Under the pieces are notes generated by a model. It worked only from the letters and a program-made list of their open reading frames with translations, did no database searches and was not told the origin of the DNA. Shown here one piece after another: positions 8,847 through 17,008 of a stretch of 64,000 nt of DNA; positions within the stretch are counted from its first letter, which is position 1; each line of letters opens with the position of its first letter. The position numbers and the translations under genes were made by a program. Source of the stretch: Hymenobacter psoromatis (GTDB lineage Bacteria > Bacteroidota > Bacteroidia > Cytophagales > Hymenobacteraceae); contig NZ_JAIFAG010000001.1 of the NCBI RefSeq assembly GCF_020012125.1, forward strand, positions 3,534,001 to 3,598,000. The letters are read 5' to 3'.

Positions 8847-9755
8847 CTACTTATCGCCGATGAGCAGCTGCGCGCCACTGCCGCGCCCACCCATAATGAT
8901 GACCTTGGCGTTGGGCGAGGTGGCAATGGCCTGGTTGGCCTTGATGGTTTCGTATTGCAGGAGCCGGTCGGTTAGCTCGGTATTCACAATGCGCTGGTAG
9001 TCGGCCAGGCCCTGCGCCTCGATGCGCCGGCGCTCGGCTTCCTGCTTTTCCTTTTGCAGCACGAACTGCATTTTCTGCGCGTCCTGCTCGGCCGAAATCT
9101 TGCTCTCGATGCTAGCCCGCACCGACTGCGGCAGCTGAATATTACGGATGAGCAGTTGGTCGAGCTGCAAGCCGTTGGCGCGAAAATCCTTCTCAATCGA
9201 GTTCAGGATGCGGGTCTGAAATTCGTCGCGGCGCGTGGAGTAGAGCGCCACCGCGTCGTAGTACACGGCATTGTCGCGGATGCGGGTGCGCGAGATAGCA
9301 CGCACTATCTTATCCTGATAATCGACGCCAATGGTGGAGAGAATGCGCGGGGCCTGGGCCGGCACCACGTGGTAGAGCACCGTGAGGTCAATCACGACTT
9401 CGAGCCCGTCGGCCGAGAGCACCCGGATGGCGTCGTCGCCGCTCTGCTGGCCCTCGTTGCGCACCGCCGACATGGTGTAGTTCTGGGTGCGGGTATCGAA
9501 GCGCGTCACATCTACCAGCGGGTTCACCACGCTTAGGCCGGGGGGTAGCACCTGGTTCTCGACCTTGCCAAAGAGCGTTTGCACCCCCACCTGGCCCGCC
9601 CCAACCTGTACTACCGTGCTCATGGCCAGGCCCACGAGCAGCAGGCCCGCGCCGCCCAGCGTCAGTAGCCCGCGCTGTCGCTCCAGGCCCGGTGACAGCC
9701 GGCCCGCGTTGAAGCCCAGAATCAATAAAGCAAATCCAAAAAACGCTAAAGTCAT
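8847..9755 (-). CDS. Prohibitin/SPFH-domain membrane protein
   Basis: 302 residues from ATG 9755 (the in-frame TTG at 9770 adds five). There are two hydrophobic segments near the N-terminus (about residues 2-15 and 32-50), then an SPFH/band-7 domain (about 50-220). That domain shows the prohibitin features G-V-Q-T-L-F-G-K-V, P-P-G-L-S-V-V-N-P, a D-L-T-V-L-Y-H-V strand and I-R-N-I-Q-L-P. A charged coiled coil (A-E-Q-D-A-Q ... Q-K-E-K-Q-E-A-E-R-R-R) precedes a short C-terminus with G-G-R-G-S-G. Band-7 proteins form membrane-bound ring scaffolds that often modulate proteases. It appears to stand alone. Confidence 0.88.
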   Translation of the reverse strand: MTLAFFGFALLILGFNAGRLSPGLERQRGLLTLGGAGLLLVGLAMSTVVQVGAGQVGVQTLFGKVENQVLPPGLSVVNPLVDVTRFDTRTQNYTMSAVRNEGQQSGDDAIRVLSADGLEVVIDLTVLYHVVPAQAPRILSTIGVDYQDKIVRAISRTRIRDNAVYYDAVALYSTRRDEFQTRILNSIEKDFRANGLQLDQLLIRNIQLPQSVRASIESKISAEQDAQKMQFVLQKEKQEAERRRIEAQGLADYQRIVNTELTDRLLQYETIKANQAIATSPNAKVIIMGGRGSGAQLLIGDK

Positions 9756-9896
9756 GTTCGTAAGCGGCAAAAAATGAAACCCAGCTGCTCAGTCAAGCCG
9801 CTGTACCTGATAAACAACCAGCGGAGAATGGGCGTGCCCTACCCCCTCCGTTTTTCGTGAGGTTTATTGCCGGTCACGCGGTGGCATTACGGGCGG

Positions 9897-10367
9897 CTAT
9901 TCGTCCTCGTCGGCGGGGCGCTCAAAGTCCAGCGCGCGGGCCAGGTCCACGGCTTCAGCCTGCACGGCGGCCAGCAGGGCGGGCGCGTCGGCGTCGAGGG
10001 TGCGGGCAAACAGGTCGAGTAGCGCCTCGCCTTCGTCGTTGACGTAGAGGTTGGTATAAATCTGGTCGAAGAGCTTATTTTCCTTGCTAATCTGCTGGTC
10101 AATATCGGCCGGCGATTGGGCGGTACTCAGGGCGCGGTGCAGCACGTCGGCGGCACGGCGCGCCTCTTCGTGGTCGCCGAGGTCAGCCAGCAGGCGCAGC
10201 AATGCGCTTGCCACGCCCAGCCGCCACTGCTCGAACCGAAACGGCTGCTCGCGGGGCGTTGCCTGCTCAAAGGTGAGGTAGGCCCCCAGCGCGGCCGGCG
10301 TGAGGTAGCGCGCCGCCTCAGCGGGCGTGCGGAAAGCCAGGCGTAGCAAGGTTTCGTAAGCGGACAT
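9897..10367 (-). CDS. Hypothetical acidic helical protein
   Basis: 156 residues from ATG 10367. A longer reading from 10427 would start inside the downstream inverted repeat and give an improbable basic N-terminus, so I rejected it. The protein is Ala/Leu/Glu-rich, apparently all-helical, without signal peptide or membrane segment, and ends in an acidic tail (D-E-D-E). I do not recognise a family. It follows feoB on the same strand, separated by the 110-bp hairpin element, so it may be read from the feo transcript if the hairpin does not terminate it. Confidence 0.6.
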   Translation of the reverse strand: MSAYETLLRLAFRTPAEAARYLTPAALGAYLTFEQATPREQPFRFEQWRLGVASALLRLLADLGDHEEARRAADVLHRALSTAQSPADIDQQISKENKLFDQIYTNLYVNDEGEALLDLFARTLDADAPALLAAVQAEAVDLARALDFERPADEDE

Positions 10368-10394
10368 GTTTTTTATTGATGATGAGGCATTTAG

Positions 10395-10504
10395 GAACCG
10401 TTTGTCTTTGCGAGCGTAGCGCGGCAATCTTTCCTAATCGTCGGGTTAGTAATCCCAACGATTAGGAAAGATTGCCGCGCTACGCTCGCAAAGACAAACG
10501 GTTC
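10395..10504. repeat. Perfect 47-bp inverted repeat
   Basis: Arms 10395-10441 and 10458-10504 are exact reverse complements with a 16-bp spacer. The arm includes TTGCGAGCGTAGCGCGGCAA. It lies 6 bp past the feoB stop and would form a very long RNA hairpin. Its sequence is unrelated to the 2411 element. Confidence 0.9.
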
Positions 10505-10510
10505 TCAATT

Positions 10511-12688
10511 TTAAGAAAATACTTGCCACACGAACAGCGACGCGGCATACGCCAGCCCAGTCATGTAAATGAGCTGGCCCAGCGGCCAGCGCCAGCTTTT
10601 GGTTTCGCGGTAGGTCACGGCCAGCGTGCTCATGCACTGCATGGCAAAGACGTAGAACACGAGCAGCGACAGCGCGCGCACCGGCGTGAAGAACGGCCGG
10701 CCCTGCGCGTCTTCTTCGCTGGCCAGCTTCTGCTGCACCGTGCCCAGGTCGGCATCCTGGCCCACGCTGTAAATAGTGCTCATGGTGCCCACGAACACTT
10801 CGCGGGCCGCGAAGGAAGTGAGTAGCGCGATACCAATTTTCCAATCGAAGCCCAGCGGCCGGATGGCCGGCTCGATGACGTGCCCGAAGGTGCCGGCGTA
10901 AGAAGTTTCGAGGCGGGCCGAGGCTACCCGGCGTTCGGTTTCAAGGGCCGGCCAGCGTTGCACGGCGGCCTGCTGCTGCACTTGCGCGGCGGCTTGGTCC
11001 TGCCGCTGGCCGGGGCCATAGCTGGCTAATACCCAGAGCAGTACCGAGATGGCGATAATAACCTTACCCGCCTGCGTCACGAACGTTTTTACCTTTTCCA
11101 CGATGGTCAGGCCCACGTTTTTCCAGCGCGGCCAGCGGTACACCGGAAACTCCATAATGAAGTAGCTGCGTTCGCGGGCCTTGAGCACCACTTTTAGCAT
11201 CAGCGCCGAGAGCAGCGCCGAGCCCAGGCCCAGCAGATAGAGGCCCATCAGCACCAGCCCGCGCATGTTGAAAATGCCCAGCCACGCCTCGTTGGGCACC
11301 ACCAGCGCCACCAGTACCGTGTACACCGGAATGCGCGCCGAGCACGACATGAGCGGCGTCACGAAAATGGTCAGCATCCGGTCCTTCCAGCTTTCAATGG
11401 TGCGCGCGCCCATAATGGCCGGCACGGCGCAAGCCAACCCCGAAATCAGCGGTACCACGCTCTTGCCACTCAGCCCGAAGGGTCGCATCAGCTTGTCCAT
11501 CAAGAAAGTAACGCGGGCCATGTAGCCGGTTTCCTCCAGCACCGCCAAAAAGGCGAAGAGCAAGGCAATCTGCGGAATGAATATCAGCACCCCGCCCAAG
11601 CCGGCAATGACCCCCTCAGTGAGTAGCCGCACCAGCGGCCCGTGAAACCGCGCCTGAATGGCCGCACTCAGCGCCGTAATGCCCTGGTCAATCCAGTCCA
11701 TCGGGTACTGCGCCCAGGCAAAAATGGCCTGGAACAGCAGAAACAGGATGCCCAGAAAAATCAAATAGCCGAACACGCGGTGCGTTAGCACCTTATCAAT
11801 ACGGTTGGAAGCCGGCTCGCGGCGCTCGGTGCGCGTCACGGTCACCACTTCCAGCAGCAGCTCATTGATATGGGCATAGCGGCCCACCGTTTCGGCCGCC
11901 TGCTGCGCCGTCGAGTCAAACTCGTAGCGCTCCGTCAACTCCGCCATAAATGTGCGGTCGGCCTCACTCAAAAAATGCAGCTGCCGAAACTGGTGCGCGT
12001 AGTGCAGCGCCAGATAGTCGTTGGGCAAATCGAAATGCCGCCGAATCTCGGTCAGCAGCGGCCGCAACGCCGGCTCGGGCTGCCAGAAGCGGCCAGCGGG
12101 CGGCGCGGCAGCCAGGCGGTCGGCCATCAGAATGCGGAGCGCCGCCAGCCCTACCCCCTTGCGCGCGTTCATGGGCACCACGGGCACGCCCAGTTCGCGG
12201 GCCAGCACCGGCACGTCGAGCTGAATGCCGCGGTCGGCGGCCACGTCGGTCATGTTCAGGGCCAGGATGGCGGGTAGACCCAAATCGGCGAGCTGCGAAA
12301 ATAGCAGCAAACTGCGCCGCAGGTTGCTGGCATCCACCGTCACCACCACGAAGTCGGGGTAGTCGGGCGAGAGCGGATTGTAGAGTAAGTCGGCAATCAC
12401 GCGCTCGTCCAGGCTCTTGGGGTAGAGCGAGTAGGTGCCGGGCAGGTCCACCACCTCGGCCCGGCGCTGCCCACCCAGCTGCGCAATGCCGGTCTTGCGG
12501 TCCACCGTCACGCCCGGAAAATTCCCGACCTTTTGGTTCAGTCCCGTCAGCTGGTTGAAGAGCGACGTCTTTCCCGAATTAGGGTTACCGATGAGGGCCA
12601 GGCGGGGCAGGCGCTCCGGTACCGGCGCCCTACCCCCGGAGTCGGGTTGCGGCGCGGCCGGCCGCACATCCTGCATAGTGCCCGCCAT
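10511..12688 (-). CDS. feoB: Ferrous iron transporter FeoB
   Basis: 725 residues. The cytoplasmic N-terminal G domain has G1 G-N-P-N-S-G-K-T (34-41), G3 D-L-P-G (81-84) and G4 N-M-T-D (145-148), followed by a helical GDI region. The membrane domain then shows the FeoB gate signatures G-L-A-C-A-V-P-A-I-M-G-A-R, S-C-S-A-R-I-P-V-Y and A-A-R-E-V-F-V-G-T. It moves Fe2+ across the inner membrane, dependent on GTP. FeoA is encoded immediately upstream (11 bp between the genes), giving a feoAB operon. A 725-residue length is normal. No feoC is seen. Confidence 0.97.
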   Translation of the reverse strand: MAGTMQDVRPAAPQPDSGGRAPVPERLPRLALIGNPNSGKTSLFNQLTGLNQKVGNFPGVTVDRKTGIAQLGGQRRAEVVDLPGTYSLYPKSLDERVIADLLYNPLSPDYPDFVVVTVDASNLRRSLLLFSQLADLGLPAILALNMTDVAADRGIQLDVPVLARELGVPVVPMNARKGVGLAALRILMADRLAAAPPAGRFWQPEPALRPLLTEIRRHFDLPNDYLALHYAHQFRQLHFLSEADRTFMAELTERYEFDSTAQQAAETVGRYAHINELLLEVVTVTRTERREPASNRIDKVLTHRVFGYLIFLGILFLLFQAIFAWAQYPMDWIDQGITALSAAIQARFHGPLVRLLTEGVIAGLGGVLIFIPQIALLFAFLAVLEETGYMARVTFLMDKLMRPFGLSGKSVVPLISGLACAVPAIMGARTIESWKDRMLTIFVTPLMSCSARIPVYTVLVALVVPNEAWLGIFNMRGLVLMGLYLLGLGSALLSALMLKVVLKARERSYFIMEFPVYRWPRWKNVGLTIVEKVKTFVTQAGKVIIAISVLLWVLASYGPGQRQDQAAAQVQQQAAVQRWPALETERRVASARLETSYAGTFGHVIEPAIRPLGFDWKIGIALLTSFAAREVFVGTMSTIYSVGQDADLGTVQQKLASEEDAQGRPFFTPVRALSLLVFYVFAMQCMSTLAVTYRETKSWRWPLGQLIYMTGLAYAASLFVWQVFS

Positions 12689-12699
12689 AGTACTCGCAG

Positions 12700-12981
12700 T
12701 TAGTCTTTTAGCTGAATAGTAAGCGCCTCACTCACCCGCAGCGACAGCGTGTATTCCTCGTCCCCCAGCACCAGCATCAGCGGGTCGCCGAGGGGGGCGC
12801 GGCCCGTCAGCCGCACCTGCGTACCCGGAATACAGCCCATATCCAAGAGCTTGAGCGCCATTTGTGGGTCCTTGAGGCAGCATACGATAGCCGTTTCGCC
12901 CGGCCGTAGGTCGTTGGCGGTGCGGCGGGCGGAAACCGGCTGCGGAGCAGCCACGGCGGCAGAACGACGAAAAAGAGCCAC
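12700..12981 (-). CDS. feoA: Ferrous iron transport protein FeoA
   Basis: 93 residues from GTG 12981. An upstream TTG at 13020 overlaps the promoter element at 13018-13025, so it cannot be the start if that promoter is used. The SH3-like FeoA fold shows L-R-P-G-E-T-A, L-L-D-M-G-C-I-P-G-T-Q-V, G-D-P-L-M-L-V-L and L-S-L-R-V-S-E-A. FeoA is a small cytoplasmic partner that binds FeoB and supports Fe2+ uptake. First gene of the feoAB operon. Confidence 0.9.
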   Translation of the reverse strand: MALFRRSAAVAAPQPVSARRTANDLRPGETAIVCCLKDPQMALKLLDMGCIPGTQVRLTGRAPLGDPLMLVLGDEEYTLSLRVSEALTIQLKD

Positions 12982-13017
12982 GGTGAAGAGCGTTGGGTTA
13001 TTTAGATTTAATTCAAA

Positions 13018-13025
13018 CAAAGATA
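13018..13025 (-). promoter_or_regulatory. TAnnTTTG promoter element of feoAB
   Basis: TATCTTTG on the minus strand, about 36 nt upstream of the chosen GTG start of feoA. No clear Fur-type palindrome was recognised next to it. Confidence 0.55.
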
Positions 13026-13174
13026 CGGCCGTTTAGTTGCCGCACCTTTCCTATTACCAACCGTGCGTGGGCGGCTCAGCTTATTTCTGGCCGCTGGCGC
13101 GCGAGTTTGGGCCGGTATTTGAATGTTTTTTTTCCAGCTAACTTATTCATAGTTGACACTTGAACTTTCGCCCC

Positions 13175-13182
13175 TATTTTTG
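13175..13182 (+). promoter_or_regulatory. Promoter of the first paralog gene (TTG-N19-TATTTTTG)
   Basis: TATTTTTG preceded by TTG at 13153-13155 with a 19-nt spacer. This matches the Bacteroidota -33/-7 layout. The start codon is at 13211. Confidence 0.65.
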
Positions 13183-13210
13183 CATTAGTCAGTCCATTTT
13201 CTACCTTAAA

Positions 13211-14128
13211 ATGTTAAAACGTCTATTTTATTTTGCATTATTCTGGTGCGGCACTTCTGTAATAGTGCACGCTCAGACTACGCCGCCCGCCGCGGCTCCG
13301 CTCACCGGCAAGATTATCGATAAGACCACTAAGGAACCGCTGCCGTTCACTTCACTTAGTCTCAAAGACGAGCAGACCGGAGCCCTAAGTAATGAGTTTG
13401 GGGTCTTTCAATTGCCTGGGCCATCCAAGAATGACACCGATTCGCTTATCGTGATGGCGCTGGGCTACGACCATCTTGCCATCGCGGTGCAGCGTGGCAA
13501 GCCAATGGCTGATATGGTGTTGGAAGTAAGCCGCCGGGCTATTGCCCTGCAAAATGTGCTGGTAAAGGGTGGCAAGATTAAGAACCTCGGGCTCGGAGCT
13601 ACCGCCAACCGTCCCAGCGATGGCCTGCTACAAGGGCAGCCCGGTAGCCAGTGCGCATTTTTTGTGAAAAATGACAAAAACAAGCGCCTCGGCAACGTCC
13701 GCTCAGTGTCGTTCTACATCGGCGAAAACGGCTTCCCACGCGAGCCTTTCCGGGTGCGCCTCTACAAGGCCGATGGCAACTACAACGCGCCCAACACGGA
13801 TATTCTGACCGACAACGTGGTAGTGTCAGCTCCGCAGGGCGGCCAGTGGTACACTGTAGACCTGACCCCCTATAACGTAGTAGCACCTGAAGAAGGCTTT
13901 TTCGTGGCGATGGAATGGATTGTGAGCGGCGATAAGTTCTTCAATACCAATTTTATGGACGAGAGCTACACGCCCTACGGCCAGATTATGCGCCCCACCT
14001 TCGAGTTCAAGGAAAGCCGCACCTGGAACTATAGCATCGGTAAGGGCTGGACGCTGCTGACGATGGCAACCTCCGCCGGCCAACACTACAACGCCATGAT
14101 TAGGGCCGAGGTAGATATGATTAAATAG
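13211..14128 (+). CDS. Exported CarboxypepD_reg-like protein, tandem paralog A
   Basis: 305 residues from ATG 13211. An earlier in-frame start at 13160 would precede the promoter. A signal peptide ends in V-H-A-Q (about 22). A CarboxypepD_reg-like domain follows (about 30-115; T-G-K-I-I-D-K-T-T, L-G-Y-D). The C-terminal domain (about 140-305) is highly conserved with the next gene: G-Q-P-G-S-Q, V-S-F-Y-I-G-E-N-G-F-P-R-E-P-F, Y-N-A-P-N, P-E-E-G-F-F-V-A-M-E-W-I-V-S-G-D-K-F and Y-T-P-Y-G-Q-I. The strand-rich, aromatic pattern suggests a jelly-roll or other beta-sandwich, possibly carbohydrate-binding, but that is inference. It has no T9SS tail or lipobox, so it is probably periplasmic or outer-membrane associated. 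Confidence 0.8.
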   Translation: MLKRLFYFALFWCGTSVIVHAQTTPPAAAPLTGKIIDKTTKEPLPFTSLSLKDEQTGALSNEFGVFQLPGPSKNDTDSLIVMALGYDHLAIAVQRGKPMADMVLEVSRRAIALQNVLVKGGKIKNLGLGATANRPSDGLLQGQPGSQCAFFVKNDKNKRLGNVRSVSFYIGENGFPREPFRVRLYKADGNYNAPNTDILTDNVVVSAPQGGQWYTVDLTPYNVVAPEEGFFVAMEWIVSGDKFFNTNFMDESYTPYGQIMRPTFEFKESRTWNYSIGKGWTLLTMATSAGQHYNAMIRAEVDMIK

Positions 14129-14443
14129 CTGGTTCTTAGCCTTACGCTTTTTGGCAAACCCAAGAAGAAGACGAGTGCCAAGGTGCTGAATCGACTACTT
14201 TTTTAAAATTCGCATCAGCTTATAAAAATCATATTCAAACCTCCCTTAGTGCCCAAAGCATAGTTGAGCGCCAGGTTACTTACTGCTCTCTTAAAAACGG
14301 TTTTTTTACTTTAAAATCTTCTTTTAGAAACTTTTGCCAACTACTCGATAAATTTATTCTGACTTTTTATCCGTGTTGCTTTGCAAAGCCTGGCTACCGG
14401 TTAAATTTGCGAGTCTGAGTTTTATCCATTTTTCTTTTTAATT
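14129..14443 (+). promoter_or_regulatory. Intergenic region with the promoter of paralog B
   Basis: 315 bp, AT-rich and gene-free. TAAATTTG at 14402-14409 is preceded by TTTG at 14380-14383 with an 18-nt spacer, a good Bacteroidota promoter, about 35 nt before ATG 14444. The second paralog therefore has its own promoter, although it lies in tandem. No strong terminator hairpin was found after paralog A. Confidence 0.6.
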
Positions 14444-15343
14444 ATGCTCAAGCGTTTACTATTACTATTATTAGTCGCTAGCTCGTGGCCCGCCTTGGGC
14501 TGGGCACAGCAGGAAGGACGCATTACCGGCCGCGTGGTAGATGAAAAAACGCAGGACCCGATTCCGTTCGCCTCCATCAACCTGGCCGAAGAGCAAACCG
14601 GCGCGCTCACCAACGAGTACGGCTACTTTCAGCTGGCTATGCCCACAAAGGTGACCGAAGACTCGATTATCGTGATGGCGCTGGGCTACAAGCGCACGGC
14701 CCTCTACGTGAAGCGCGGCACCAATATGGAGGAGATTATCCTGCAATTGCCGCGGCAAGCCATCGCGCTGTCCAACGTGCAGATTGAGGCTAGCAAGGTG
14801 CGGCCGCTGATGCTCGGGGCGCATTCCAATTCGCCGGGCGCGGGCATGATTCAGGGCATGCCGGGCAGCCAGTATGCCTTTATGTGCAAGAATGAGAAGG
14901 CCAAGAAGCTGGGCGCTATTCGCACGGTCTCGTTCTACATTGGCGAAAACGGCTTCCCGCGCGAGCCCTTCCGGGTGCGTATCTACAAGGCCAATGGCAA
15001 CTACAACGCGCCCAACGAGGACATGCTCACGGAGAGCGTGATTGTATCGGCGGCGCGCGGCGGCGAATGGTTTACAGTCGATTTATCGCCCTACAACCTC
15101 ATCGCGCCCGAAGAAGGTTTCTACGTGGCGATGGAGTGGATTGTGAGCGGCGACAAGTTCTATACCACCAATTTTATGGATAACTACACGCCCTACGGCC
15201 AGATTTTGCGCCCCACCTTCGAGTTCAAGGATAGCCGCACCTGGAGCTACGCCATCGGCCGAGGCTGGAACCTGGTGACACTCGCCAACAACGGCTCGCG
15301 CTTCAACGCCATGATGCGCGCCGAGGTAGATGCATACAAATAA
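14444..15343 (+). CDS. Exported CarboxypepD_reg-like protein, tandem paralog B
   Basis: 299 residues, colinear with the preceding gene and clearly its duplicate. A signal peptide ends in G-W-A-Q (about 22). The regulatory-like domain has T-G-R-V-V-D-E-K-T and the shared D-S-I-I-V-M-A-L-G-Y. The C-terminal domain repeats G-M-P-G-S-Q, F-Y-I-G-E-N-G-F-P-R-E-P-F-R-V-R, Y-N-A-P-N, A-M-E-W-I-V-S-G-D-K-F and P-T-F-E-F-K-D-S-R-T-W. The linker between the two domains is the most variable part. The function is unknown. Transcription ends at the hairpin 15395-15424. Confidence 0.8.
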   Translation: MLKRLLLLLLVASSWPALGWAQQEGRITGRVVDEKTQDPIPFASINLAEEQTGALTNEYGYFQLAMPTKVTEDSIIVMALGYKRTALYVKRGTNMEEIILQLPRQAIALSNVQIEASKVRPLMLGAHSNSPGAGMIQGMPGSQYAFMCKNEKAKKLGAIRTVSFYIGENGFPREPFRVRIYKANGNYNAPNEDMLTESVIVSAARGGEWFTVDLSPYNLIAPEEGFYVAMEWIVSGDKFYTTNFMDNYTPYGQILRPTFEFKDSRTWSYAIGRGWNLVTLANNGSRFNAMMRAEVDAYK

Positions 15344-15394
15344 GACCACGGATTTCGTGGACAATTAACTCGTCTTTGTATAGGGGAAATCGCC

Positions 15395-15424
15395 AAAGAG
15401 GCCGCTCGCATGAGCGGCCTCTTT
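15395..15424 (+). terminator. Intrinsic terminator of paralog B
   Basis: Stem AAAGAGGCCGCTC / GAGCGGCCTCTTT with a short loop, followed by a run of T residues on the plus strand. Confidence 0.85.
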
Positions 15425-15584
15425 TTTTCTGAGCCTGCTGTCTGGTGCAGAAAATAGGTGAGTAGCAGCAGGAGCTTTCAGCTCGTGCGCGAGCACCTTG
15501 AACAGGCGGGCTACGCGGCGCGGAGGATGACGCTTGCGCATAAGTTGGCAAGTTCAGGCTGCTACCCTCCCTTCTTAACGCAAA

Positions 15585-15612
15585 GAGAGGCCGCTCTTGC
15601 GAGCGGCCTCTC
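15585..15612 (-). terminator. Hairpin terminator of the OmpA-type gene
   Basis: Stem GAGAGGCCGCTC / GAGCGGCCTCTC with a 4-nt loop, 61 bp past the stop of the minus-strand gene at 15674. The T tract after it is short (CTTTGCG), so it may be weaker than its homolog at 15395. Confidence 0.65.
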
Positions 15613-15673
15613 TGCTGATTTCTCCCGGATAAAGACGAGTTACTCGTCCACAAAAGTCATAAAGCCAGTGGTC

Positions 15674-16390
15674 CTATAATTGACCTTTCTTAGCAGCTTT
15701 CTTCATCTTCTCGTTGGCGAAAATGGCTACTTCTACGCGGCGGTTCTGGGCCTTGCCGGCTGCGGTCGTATTATCGGCCACGGGCTGCGACGACCCATAG
15801 CCAGTGGCCGTGATGCGGCTGTTGTCTACGCCTTTGCCGGTTAGCTCATTGGCCACGGCCTGGGCGCGGCGCTGGCTCAGGGGCTGGTTAATGGCATCGG
15901 AGCCCGACGAGTCAGTGTGGCCGTCAATCGTGATATTGGTGTCGGCGTATTTCTGAAGGGTAGTAGCCAGCTCGTCGATGCTGCCGGTGGCGGCGGGCGT
16001 CAGGGTCGAAGAATTGCTGCCGAACAGGATGCCCGAGGCAAAAGTGATTTTGATTCCTTCGCCCACGCGCTCCACGGTGGCCCCGTCAAGGTCGCGGCGC
16101 AACTCGGCAGCCTGCTTGTCCATTTTGCGGCCAATAAGGGCCCCGCCCGCGCCGCCGATAGCCGCGCCTAGGATAGCCCCCTTGGCCGTGCCGCCCTTGC
16201 CCCCAATAACGCGGCCCAGAATAGCGCCGCCCGCCGCGCCGCCTAGGCCACCAAAGATGCCGCCCTTCACCGTTTTGCTCATGCCCTTCGGCTGGTCGGT
16301 GGTGACGGTAGTGGTTTGCGCCTGCGCGAAGTGCCCCAGCAGCAGCAGAACCGCCAGCAGGTAAGAAAATGAGAGTTTCAGGCTTTTCAT
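15674..16390 (-). CDS. OmpA-family protein with glycine-zipper region
   Basis: 238 residues. A signal peptide ends in A-Q-A-Q (about 25). A glycine-zipper stretch of GxxxG-type repeats (about 42-90; G-G-L-G-G-A-A-G-G-A) ends in L-I-G-R-K-M-D-K-Q. The C-terminal OmpA peptidoglycan-binding domain (about 115-230) has D-G-H-T-D-S-S-G, Q-P-L-S-Q-R-R-A-Q-A-V and N-R-R-V-E-V, including the usual diaminopimelate-contacting Asp and Arg. It links the outer envelope to peptidoglycan. A close relative lies at 17009-17749, and a zipper-only small gene lies between them. Confidence 0.92.
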   Translation of the reverse strand: MKSLKLSFSYLLAVLLLLGHFAQAQTTTVTTDQPKGMSKTVKGGIFGGLGGAAGGAILGRVIGGKGGTAKGAILGAAIGGAGGALIGRKMDKQAAELRRDLDGATVERVGEGIKITFASGILFGSNSSTLTPAATGSIDELATTLQKYADTNITIDGHTDSSGSDAINQPLSQRRAQAVANELTGKGVDNSRITATGYGSSQPVADNTTAAGKAQNRRVEVAIFANEKMKKAAKKGQL

Positions 16391-16504
16391 GAATTTGAAA
16401 AAATAAAAATAGGAATGAGTACGCTAGCGCAATGCGCTGGCAAGTTTGGCATTTGCAACCACCTTGCCAAACTCGGGCTAGTTCTTACCCTTACCCCCAA
16501 TCCC

Positions 16505-16551
16505 CGGCGCACGAAAAAGCCCGGCGCCGAGCCAGACTTTTTCGTGCGCCG
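16505..16551. repeat. 15-bp inverted repeat between zipper genes
   Basis: Arms CGGCGCACGAAAAAG (16505-16519) and CTTTTTCGTGCGCCG (16537-16551) with a 17-bp spacer. It lies just past the stop of the small glycine-zipper gene (16574, minus strand). It could act as a transcription end signal, although no long T tract follows. Confidence 0.55.
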
Positions 16552-16573
16552 CTGCTTCATGGCCGGGAGGCTG

Positions 16574-16849
16574 CTACTTATTATGATAATGGTTGTAGCG
16601 GGCGGGGTCTTTTTTCTTGTCTTCGCTACGGCCAATGAGGCCCCCGCCTACCACGCCGGCGGCAGCCCCAACTACGGCACCTTTGCCGCCGCCCAATAGG
16701 CCACCGACTACCGCGCCGCTACCCCCACCAATGGCGGCACCCTTGGCCTTGCGGCTCCAGCCCTTAGGCTTGTCTTGGGCGTGAGCCGCCGCACCTATTA
16801 AAGCGAAGAATGTCAGTAGTATCACAAAAGATTTGGAGAAGCTTTTCAT
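16574..16849 (-). CDS. Small exported glycine-zipper protein
   Basis: 91 residues. A signal peptide ends in A-H-A-Q (about 25), followed by K-G-W-S-R-K-A-K-G-A-A and glycine-zipper repeats (about 37-75; G-G-G-S-G-A-V-V-G-G-L-L-G-G-G). A charged tail follows with R-S-E-D-K-K-K-D and H-Y-H. It resembles the YMGG/glycine-zipper fraction of its two OmpA-type neighbours but lacks the OmpA domain. Such zippers insert into or pack at membranes. It may be a truncated duplicate or a partner of them. Confidence 0.75.
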   Translation of the reverse strand: MKSFSKSFVILLTFFALIGAAAHAQDKPKGWSRKAKGAAIGGGSGAVVGGLLGGGKGAVVGAAAGVVGGGLIGRSEDKKKDPARYNHYHNK

Positions 16850-16955
16850 AAAATTTTCAAGGCTTAAGGGTAGGAAAGAAAAGAGAAGCGATTGGGAAGC
16901 CGCAAGGATTTCAACGGTTGGTATTTCGGGCAGGTTACTCTATCTAACCAAAAAA

Positions 16956-16980
16956 AGCCCAGAGCTAGTGGCTCTGGGCT
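16956..16980 (-). terminator. Intrinsic terminator of the 17009-17749 gene
   Basis: A 10-bp stem AGCCCAGAGC / GCTCTGGGCT with a 5-nt loop. On the minus strand it is followed by a run of seven T residues. It sits 28 bp past the stop codon at 17009. Confidence 0.88.
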
Positions 16981-17008
16981 TACTATTGGGGAGGGGGGTA
17001 GGCCCCGG

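Larger units (their letters stand above)
15357..15651. repeat. Inverted pair of homologous about 71-bp terminator modules
   Basis: Module A (15357-15428, plus strand) and module B (15581-15651, minus strand) align over their whole length: GTGGAC, then TAACTCGTCTTT, a short variable part, AGAAATC/GGAAATC, then a GGCCGCTC hairpin. They face each other between the convergent genes ending at 15343 and 15674. The similarity extends beyond the hairpins, so they are copies of one element and not independent terminators. Confidence 0.75.

Noticed and set aside
10368..10427. Upstream start for the 156-residue unknown gene
   Set aside because: It lies in the 10395 hairpin element and adds a basic repeat-encoded N-terminus.
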